Source: W0P28-013 sp051870755 (lineage in GTDB: Bacteria > Bacteroidota > Bacteroidia > Bacteroidales > Paludibacteraceae). From it: a stretch of DNA of 54,317 bases. Position 1 is the stretch's first letter. Each line of letters opens with the position of its first letter. Below the pieces are notes generated by a model, which saw only the letters and a list, made by a program, of their open reading frames with translations, ran no database searches and was not told the origin of the DNA. This document shows, one piece after another, positions 50,676 to 54,317 of this stretch. The DNA lies in contig JBJECE010000016.1 in NCBI GenBank assembly GCA_051870755.1, positions 1 to 54,317 on the forward strand, in the 5' to 3' direction. The translations under genes and the position numbers were made by a program.

Positions 50676-50855
50676 TTACGCCAACAAACCGGCAGCGCGG
50701 AATAGGGTAGCGTAAAAGGCGGCTTTACGTTCGAGTGCCAACGGATAGGCACGCGAGGTGGAGGGCATGCGGTAGAGGCGCACGGCATGGCGCGGACAAT
50801 CGACAGCGGTGCCGACGGCCTTTGCGTTCAAAGAGAAGATGGAAAGCCTCGGACT
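50676..50855 (-). pseudogene. Fragment of a uracil/deoxyinosine-DNA glycosylase
   Basis: The reading frame LSIFSLNAKAVG to RLYRMPSTSRAYPLALERK and AFYATLFRAAGLL resembles only the C-terminal third of mismatch-type uracil-DNA glycosylases, whose end carries a PSTSPANA-like motif. About 60 residues are recognisable, and the 5' two thirds are missing; upstream sequence (50856-50920) does not continue the match. It lies at the edge between the Zorya-like locus and the lysozyme gene, so the gene was probably broken by insertion or deletion there. It is GC-rich like the core, unlike the defence genes. Confidence 0.5.
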
Positions 50856-51013
50856 GTAACCGCTCATGAGCAAATACAAACAACATATTATCCCGAGCGT
50901 GCGCATTATAGAACGCAAAAATTTGCGGGATTATGTACGCACTGAATATACTAAAGGCCATGGTGATGGCCATCGTCTTTGTCATACGCAAACAATTAAA
51001 CAGCAAACAAACT

Positions 51014-51457
51014 ATGGGAAATAAGACAACAGGCAGTGCCGGCGTGGCACTCATCAAGCAGTTCGAGGGTTGCCGTCTGACAGCCTACAAACCCGTGCCG
51101 ACCGAGCAGTACTACACCATCGGTTACGGCCACTATGGTGCCGACGTACAAGCCGGCCAAAGCATCACACAGTCCGAAGCCGAAGCGCTTCTGCGTAACG
51201 ATTTGGCACAGTTCGAGGCGTGCATCAACGCCGAAGGGCTCACCATCAGTCAAAACCAATTCGATGCATTGGTGTCGTTGTGTTACAACATCGGCACCGG
51301 AAACCTGCGCTCATCGACCCTTCTGCGCAAAGTGAAAGCCGACCCGAACGATGCCACCATTGCCGACGAGTTTCTGCGTTGGAACAAAGCCGGCGGCATT
51401 GCCCTTGCCGGTCTGACCCGTCGCCGTCAAGCCGAAGCCGACCTGTATTTTTCGTAA
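51014..51457 (+). CDS. Phage-type lysozyme (GH24), one catalytic residue atypical
   Basis: A 147-residue muramidase of the T4-lysozyme family, cutting peptidoglycan glycan strands. The catalytic Glu is E18 in IKQFEGCRL, and YYTIGYGHYGADV (34-46) is the classical GYGH block. The next conserved parts are QNQFDALVSLCYNIGTGN and GLTRRRQAEADLY. The position equivalent to the second acidic residue of T4 lysozyme (Asp20) is Pro27 here, in YKPVPTEQYY, so the catalytic mechanism may differ or activity may be low. ATG 51014 starts the conserved domain; no signal peptide is seen. No holin or other phage genes are adjacent, so it is a lone phage-derived gene. Confidence 0.9.
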   Translation: MGNKTTGSAGVALIKQFEGCRLTAYKPVPTEQYYTIGYGHYGADVQAGQSITQSEAEALLRNDLAQFEACINAEGLTISQNQFDALVSLCYNIGTGNLRSSTLLRKVKADPNDATIADEFLRWNKAGGIALAGLTRRRQAEADLYFS

Positions 51458-51466
51458 AACAAATAA

Positions 51467-51486
51467 CCGCCAAAGGTTTTTGGCGG
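51467..51486. terminator. Hairpin between lysozyme and vapC
   Basis: CCGCCAAA (51467-51474) and TTTGGCGG (51479-51486) form a perfect 8-bp stem with a 4-base loop. It lies between two convergent genes. The rightward T-run is weak (CTTTCGTT). A near copy is found after the other vapC at 53678-53695. Confidence 0.7.
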
Positions 51487-51529
51487 CTTTCGTTGTGTAT
51501 GGTGATATAATTATTTAATAATTTAGCAG

Positions 51530-51952
51530 TTATTTTTCGTTGAAAATAAAATCAAGCCCTTGTTTTGTATAAAAATTGAAGCGTCTATCACTCGAGATCA
51601 ATGGTAGATGTTCGGTTATTGCGTGTGATATGATTATATGGTCTGAAGGATCTTTATGGCCATGTGCATCATCTGTTACTAATTTTGAGTATGTTTGTAT
51701 GTGCTCTTGTTTTAGTGGTAATATTGTAATGAAATATTCATTCTCTATGGCTTTTATAAGTTCAAAAGGAGTTTTCCATCGTTTAGCACATAACCCCTTG
51801 TTTTTATAAGCCAAAACAAGTTCTTTGACGCTTTCTGTGCTTATGCATAAAATAGTGTCAGCATCTTTAATGATAGACACAACATCTTTACTTAATAATT
51901 CAGGGTCAACCGCCAAATAAACAAATATGTTTGTATCAATTAAATAGCGCAT
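51530..51952 (-). CDS. vapC: PIN-domain ribonuclease toxin (VapC family)
   Basis: A 140-residue PIN-domain protein. The expected acidic residues are present: Asp6 in RYLIDTNIFVY, Glu44 in VKELVLAY, Asp in KDPSDHIIISHA (about 99-103), and Asp in SSDRRFNFY (~120). VapC toxins cleave tRNA or rRNA at specific sites and are held inactive by VapB. The start codon is one base after the stop of the 50-residue antitoxin gene, which is the normal order. A close relative with a frameshift lies at 53732-54143 and ends similarly (LISSDLKF, LYTKNKLDF). It is the leftmost module of the TA array. Confidence 0.9.
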   Translation of the reverse strand: MRYLIDTNIFVYLAVDPELLSKDVVSIIKDADTILCISTESVKELVLAYKNKGLCAKRWKTPFELIKAIENEYFITILPLKQEHIQTYSKLVTDDAHGHKDPSDHIIISHAITEHLPLISSDRRFNFYTKQGLDFIFNEK

Positions 51953-51953
51953 C

Positions 51954-52106
51954 TTATAATAACAATGCTGGATCGTTTACAATAATACTACCTTTTAATT
52001 TCATTGCAGCCTCCCACGTTTTAGAAAATTTTCTTTTGTGTGTCGTCATTTTGCCTGCTTTTTTGTTTGTGGTGTTCTTTCCCACTTTACTAGTGATTGT
52101 TGCCAT
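51954..52106 (-). CDS. VapB-type antitoxin, 50 aa
   Basis: A short gene encoding a 50-residue basic protein that begins MATITSKVGKNTT and ends SIIVNDPALLL. Its start codon and the bases before it resemble those of the YafQ-module antitoxins (ATGGCAAC plus AAGTTAAGT upstream). It ends one base before the vapC ATG, the usual antitoxin-toxin order. The N-terminus is Lys/Thr-rich (DNA-binding is plausible) and KTWEAAMKLKGS is a possible toxin-binding helix, as in VapB tails. Assignment as antitoxin rests mostly on context. Confidence 0.72.
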   Translation of the reverse strand: MATITSKVGKNTTNKKAGKMTTHKRKFSKTWEAAMKLKGSIIVNDPALLL

Positions 52107-52302
52107 AGTTGTAAAAGTTAAGTCTATTTGAATAAATCAGAGTGTGTTCCGGTGTTGGTGAATAGTAAAATCAGTTCAGTATCGTTTTGCTGCCATACGA
52201 GCAACCAATCAGGCTGTAAATGGCATTCCCAATGACCTTTGTAATTACCTGTCAGTTTGTGAGGCTTGTATTTGGCCGGCAATGTACCCGTTTCGGCAAG
52301 TA
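52100..52302 (-). repeat. Conserved TA block A (partial copy)
   Basis: Covers the vapB start region, the intergenic gap and the catalytic C-terminal half of YafQ toxin 1. It is nearly identical to blocks B and C but lacks the YafQ-antitoxin 5' codons, which are replaced by the vapB gene. Confidence 0.8.
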
Positions 52303-52399
52303 AAGAGATCGCTTTTCGCAACAATTCCATATTGTAACCTCTTTTCTTGCATTGTTCAACGTTTTTTTCAAAACGATTAGTAGTGGTAATTTGATACAT
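52124..52399 (-). CDS. YafQ-family mRNA interferase toxin, copy 1
   Basis: A 91-residue RelE-superfamily toxin. The C-terminal half has the YafQ signature: HWECHLQPDWLLVW (catalytic His residues and Asp) and FTNTGTHSDLF with the terminal catalytic His. YafQ cleaves mRNA on the ribosome at AAA-like codons. The N-terminal half (MYQITTTNRFEKNVEQCKKR) differs from copies 2 and 3, whereas residues ~34-91 are almost the same in all three. It begins 2 bases after its antitoxin stop. This copy has THSDLF where the others have THADLF. Confidence 0.9.
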   Translation of the reverse strand: MYQITTTNRFEKNVEQCKKRGYNMELLRKAISLLAETGTLPAKYKPHKLTGNYKGHWECHLQPDWLLVWQQNDTELILLFTNTGTHSDLFK

Positions 52400-52401
52400 G
52401 T

Positions 52402-52608
52402 TTAGATGCCTAATTTTTTGAACAAGTCATTTGGGGTTTTATAAGTATTGATTTTGCCATCTCGGGCTTCTTGCATAGATATTTCAACATCTGTCAGTTT
52501 TTTTTCTTTTTTTGGTATTACTACTTTTGCACCAAGAGACACAATCAACTCCAATGCCTTTTTGATGGTGTTGCTCCGTGCGTCGTACTCCAATGTGATA
52601 GTTGCCAT
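52402..52608 (-). CDS. Antitoxin of YafQ module 1
   Basis: A 68-residue protein, starting MATITLEYDARSNTIKKAL, a beta strand then helix as in RelB/DinJ-type DNA-binding ends. The body VVIPKKEKKLTDVEIS and C-terminal DLFKKLGI are unique to this copy. It precedes the toxin gene by 2 bases, and the N-terminal 12 codons fall in the conserved block shared with modules 2 and 3. It presumably neutralises toxin 1 and represses the operon. Confidence 0.82.
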   Translation of the reverse strand: MATITLEYDARSNTIKKALELIVSLGAKVVIPKKEKKLTDVEISMQEARDGKINTYKTPNDLFKKLGI

Positions 52609-52808
52609 AGTTTTGAAAGTTAAGTGATTTTATTTGAATAAATCGGCGTGTGTGCCGGTGTTGGTGAATAGTAAAATCAGTTCAGTATCGTTTTGCTGCC
52701 ATACGAGCAACCAATCAGGCTGTAAGTGGCATTCCCAAAGACCCTTGTATTTGCCTGTCAGTTTGTGGGGTTTATATTTGGCCGGCAAAGTACCCGTTTC
52801 AGCAAGTA
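52581..52808 (-). repeat. Conserved TA block B
   Basis: A 228-bp block spanning the first ~9 codons of antitoxin 1, the intergenic region and the catalytic half of toxin 2. It is nearly identical to block C (53090-53318). The blocks start 509 bases apart. Confidence 0.88.
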
Positions 52809-52908
52809 ATGATACAACTTGTTGTAAAAGGGATAAGTTATATCCTCTTTTCTTGCACCGTGCATAATCTTTTTCAAAATGCTTGCTATATGTGATAGTG
52901 TATTTCAT
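52630..52908 (-). CDS. YafQ-family mRNA interferase toxin, copy 2
   Basis: A 92-residue YafQ-like toxin from ATG 52908, which overlaps its antitoxin stop as ATGA. The catalytic half contains LWECHLQPDWLLVW and NTGTHADLF. The N-terminal half (MKYTITYSKHFEKDYARCKKR) is distinct from copy 1 and closer to copy 3. Residues from LLAETGTLPAKYKPHKLTG onward match the other copies nearly exactly. Second unit of the tandem array. Confidence 0.9.
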   Translation of the reverse strand: MKYTITYSKHFEKDYARCKKRGYNLSLLQQVVSLLAETGTLPAKYKPHKLTGKYKGLWECHLQPDWLLVWQQNDTELILLFTNTGTHADLFK

Positions 52909-53117
52909 TTGCAAGCCATTTCTAATTTCTTAAACATATCATCAACATCTTTTGCATGATATACCCGACCGGCTTTTATATCTTCCAATGATTCGTCCAA
53001 GCCGCATTTTTTCATTTTTGGCTGCGTTGATGCTTTTGCACCCAAACCAATTAAAACATCAATGAGTTTATTTATTATTGCATTCCTTGCGTCGTACTCC
53101 AATGTGATAGTTGCCAT
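52905..53117 (-). CDS. Antitoxin of YafQ module 2
   Basis: A 70-residue protein beginning MATITLEYDARNAIINKLID, followed by a variable body (QPKMKKCGLDESLEDIKAG) and tail VDDMFKKLEMACK. It overlaps the toxin start by 4 bases. The N-terminal codons are conserved across modules and the body differs, which fits co-variation with its own toxin's N-terminal half. Confidence 0.82.
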   Translation of the reverse strand: MATITLEYDARNAIINKLIDVLIGLGAKASTQPKMKKCGLDESLEDIKAGRVYHAKDVDDMFKKLEMACK

Positions 53118-53318
53118 AGTTTTGAAAGTTAAGTGATTTTATTTGAATAAATCGGCGTGTGTGCCGGTGTTGGTGAATAGTAAAATCAGTTCAGTATCGT
53201 TTTGCTGCCATACGAGCAACCAATCAGGCTGTAAATGGCATTCCCAATGACCTTTGTATTTGCCTGTCAGTTTGTGGGGTTTATATTTGGCCGGCAATGT
53301 ACCCGTTTCGGCAAGTAT
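53090..53318 (-). repeat. Conserved TA block C
   Basis: A 229-bp block covering the start of antitoxin 2, the intergenic gap and the catalytic half of toxin 3. It nearly matches block B. The next related segment begins 494 bases further right. Confidence 0.88.
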
Positions 53319-53417
53319 ATCAACCACTTTCTCCAAAATAGACACATCACGCCCTCTACTGATACACTTTCTTAAATCTTTTTTGAAGTTGTTGGTAAAT
53401 GTGATAGTGTATTTCAT
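53139..53417 (-). CDS. YafQ-family mRNA interferase toxin, copy 3
   Basis: A 92-residue YafQ-like toxin from ATG 53417 (ATGA overlap with its antitoxin). The N-terminal half MKYTITFTNNFKKDLRKC and RDVSILEKVVDI is specific to this copy. The conserved half runs from LAETGTLPAKYKPHKLTG to the end, with HWECHLQPDWLLVW and NTGTHADLF carrying the catalytic His and Asp residues. It is transcribed first among the three YafQ toxins. Confidence 0.9.
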   Translation of the reverse strand: MKYTITFTNNFKKDLRKCISRGRDVSILEKVVDILAETGTLPAKYKPHKLTGKYKGHWECHLQPDWLLVWQQNDTELILLFTNTGTHADLFK

Positions 53418-53611
53418 TTCAAACACTGATTAACTAAATCTTTACCATTCTTTGCGGTAAAGACACGACCATGTTTTATATCTTCTTGCGATTTTTCAAA
53501 ACTTGTTTGATGCTTGCAGTTAGTTGAAAAAATGCCTAAAGACAAAATATAGTCTATAGTTTTTTTTGCAAACGCATTCCGTGCGTCGTACTCCAGTGTG
53601 ATAGTTGCCAT
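53414..53611 (-). CDS. Antitoxin of YafQ module 3
   Basis: A 65-residue protein beginning MATITLEYDARNAFAKKTID, then a variable body (IFSTNCKHQTSFEKSQEDIK) and end LVNQCLK. It overlaps its toxin by 4 bases. It is the first gene behind a clear promoter at 53640-53671, which may serve the whole leftward series of YafQ modules and the left vapBC. Confidence 0.8.
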   Translation of the reverse strand: MATITLEYDARNAFAKKTIDYILSLGIFSTNCKHQTSFEKSQEDIKHGRVFTAKNGKDLVNQCLK

Positions 53612-53634
53612 AGTTTTGAAAGTTAAGTGATTTC
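53584..53634 (-). repeat. Conserved TA block D (partial copy, array edge)
   Basis: Only the first ~51 bases of the conserved block (antitoxin start and AAGTTAAGTGATTT). The similarity stops where the array promoter begins. Confidence 0.75.
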
Positions 53635-53639
53635 ATCGG

Positions 53640-53671
53640 CAAAGATACAAACTTTGTGCCGAACTACAAAA
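53640..53671 (-). promoter_or_regulatory. Promoter of the YafQ array (TTTTG-N19-TATCTTTG)
   Basis: Read leftward, TTTTG (complement of 53667-53671) and TATCTTTG (complement of 53640-53647) are spaced by 19 bases, a near-perfect Bacteroidetes promoter about 30 bases before antitoxin 3. Confidence 0.82.
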
Positions 53672-53677
53672 TGAAAC

Positions 53678-53703
53678 CGCCAAATGTTTTCGGCGTTTTT
53701 TTT
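53678..53703. terminator. Hairpin terminator after the right-hand vapC
   Basis: CGCC-AAA and TTT-C-GGCG form a stem with one bulged base and a 3-base loop, followed rightward by eight T residues. It resembles the hairpin at 51467-51486, so both vapC genes are followed by a related element. Confidence 0.7.
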
Positions 53704-53731
53704 GTATTGAAAAATTATAAAAGGCTGTTGG

Positions 53732-54143
53732 TCAGCGTTTATTTTTTATAAAATCCAATTTGTTTTTGGTGTATAGTGCAAATTTAAGGTCAGAACTTAT
53801 CAGCGGCAATTTGTCTGATATGGCTTGTGCTATAATAAGGCGGTCGTTCGGGTCGGTGTGGTTGGTATACAGAGGTAATTCGGTAAGCGTTTGCAGATGT
53901 TGTTTTTGAATAGGTTTGATGGTTATATTAAAGTCTTCTATTTTCTGAATAACACTTCTTATGTCAATGGCCTTTTTTTTGCAGTTTTTTTGTCTGAAAC
54001 AAATGAATAGTTTCCATTATGCAAACAGAAGATGTAAAAAACATATTCTCGTAATTCGATAGGATATGCTTCACCTCATTACTGATAGAATCTTTATCTG
54101 TCAGTAGAAAAATCAAAATATTAGTGTCTAAATAATAACGCAT
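53732..54143 (-). pseudogene. vapC: VapC-like PIN toxin with a frameshift
   Basis: From ATG 54143 the frame reads MRYYLDTNILIFLLTDKD to FQTKKLQKKGH and then stops. One base less in the T8 run at 53973-53980 restores a full PIN protein of ~136 residues: DIRSVIQKIEDFNITIKP, DPNDRLIIAQAISDKLPLISSD and LYTKNKLDFIKNKR. The restored protein has the four acidic PIN residues and resembles the intact VapC at 51530-51952. The cause may be natural inactivation, phase-variable slippage in the homopolymer, or a sequencing error. It starts 3 bases after its antitoxin stop. Confidence 0.82.
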
Positions 54144-54146
54144 AAG

Positions 54147-54293
54147 TTATTTAAGCACGGCTCTCATATCTATAATGGTAACACCTTCAATGATATTTTT
54201 GCCTGTTTTTGCCCAATATTCACCAATTTTCGATAATCTTTTCGGCTTACTACTACTTTTGATGGTAGTTCTTGTTGCTGTTTTAGTTGCCAT
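54147..54293 (-). CDS. VapB-type antitoxin of the right-hand module, 48 aa
   Basis: A 48-residue basic protein, MATKTATRTTIKSSSKPKR at the start and GVTIIDMRAVLK at the end. ATG 54293 is preceded by GGAGGA 7 bases upstream, a real Shine-Dalgarno sequence that is rare in this window. It ends 3 bases before the PIN toxin start. The Lys/Arg/Ser/Thr-rich N-terminus and the short GEYWAKTGKNIIEG helix resemble the other 50-residue antitoxin at 51954-52106. If the toxin is truly frameshifted, this antitoxin may be relict or may still act in trans. Confidence 0.7.
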   Translation of the reverse strand: MATKTATRTTIKSSSKPKRLSKIGEYWAKTGKNIIEGVTIIDMRAVLK

Positions 54294-54317
54294 AGTTTGT
54301 TCCTCCTATTTTTTTAC

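Noticed and set aside
44301..50700. Direct repeat of the tRNA-Arg 3' end as an attachment site
   Set aside because: I looked for the T-arm/acceptor sequence again near 50500-50900 by eye and did not find it; no integrase gene is present in the window either.
50933..51013. Upstream extension of the lysozyme with a hydrophobic N-terminus
   Set aside because: It is not part of the conserved family domain, and ATG 51014 gives the usual GH24 length; a signal-anchor reading cannot be fully excluded.
50725..51057. 110-codon minus-strand frame near the lysozyme
   Set aside because: It runs in a different frame across the glycosylase fragment and the lysozyme start, with no coherent protein features.
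52100..53634. Possible CRISPR array
   Set aside because: The repeats are ~229 bp with ~270-bp coding intervals and contain TA genes; no cas genes are present.

Overview
The window looks like a chromosome segment of an anaerobic member of the Bacteroidales. Three things point there. Many genes and all three tRNAs are preceded by the Bacteroidetes -7 box TAnnTTTG, usually without a Shine-Dalgarno sequence. The gene set is typical: type IX secretion (T9SS) factors, proteins with T9SS sorting tails, a reverse rubrerythrin with PerR, a complete Rnf complex, and the long Bacteroidetes forms of IspG and LepB. The core is moderately GC-rich. Several inserted stretches are clearly AT-rich and carry phage, restriction-modification, defence or toxin-antitoxin genes. 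The exact genus cannot be read from the sequence. Layout: 1-2027 is a very AT-rich, phage-like block ending in a truncated adenine methyltransferase. 2034-15225 is core: an HD hydrolase, a secreted nuclease, smpB, tRNA-Thr, a secreted GH31 glycosidase, mgsA, a secreted protein, recX, a PorW/SprE-like lipoprotein, rubrerythrin-perR and a HAD phosphatase. 15337-17040 holds tRNA-Met, a two-gene type II R-M system on the opposite strand just downstream, and a large imperfect palindrome. 17111-26643 is one long leftward gene cluster, rseC-rnfBCD-(orphan)-rnfGEA-aroB-dapB-lepB. 26798-31986 is a rightward cluster of two GH3-type acyl-adenylate/amide synthetase paralogues, a HAD hydrolase and an acyltransferase. 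32101-39013 is rbfA, a LolC/E-like permease, porX, a CPA2 antiporter and ispG. 39024-42093 carries an orphan gene and a second type II R-M system (controller, endonuclease, convergent C5 methyltransferase). 42108-44073 is glmM plus a lipoprotein gene. The strongest accessory feature lies directly downstream of tRNA-Arg (44227-44300). It is a leftward operon of a ZorA-like motor protein, a ZorB-like OmpA stator, an HNH endonuclease, a UvrD-type helicase and two tiny proteins, so a Zorya-like anti-phage system (closest to type II in gene logic) with helicase and small-protein additions. Beyond a broken uracil-DNA glycosylase remnant and a phage-type lysozyme, the right end (51530-54293) is a tandem array of five toxin-antitoxin modules: vapBC, three YafQ modules and a second vapBC with a frameshifted toxin. 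The three YafQ modules are built from ~229-bp blocks that are nearly identical, alternating with 265-281-bp variable segments. This cassette-like layout keeps the toxin's catalytic half uniform and varies the antitoxin body plus the toxin's N-terminal half. How the genes work together: porX and the PorW/SprE homologue probably serve T9SS, which would export the nuclease, the GH31 enzyme and the 401-residue protein. Rnf, rubrerythrin and PerR fit an anaerobic energy and peroxide-defence physiology. The R-M systems, the Zorya-like locus and the TA array are mobile defence content, two of them beside tRNA genes.
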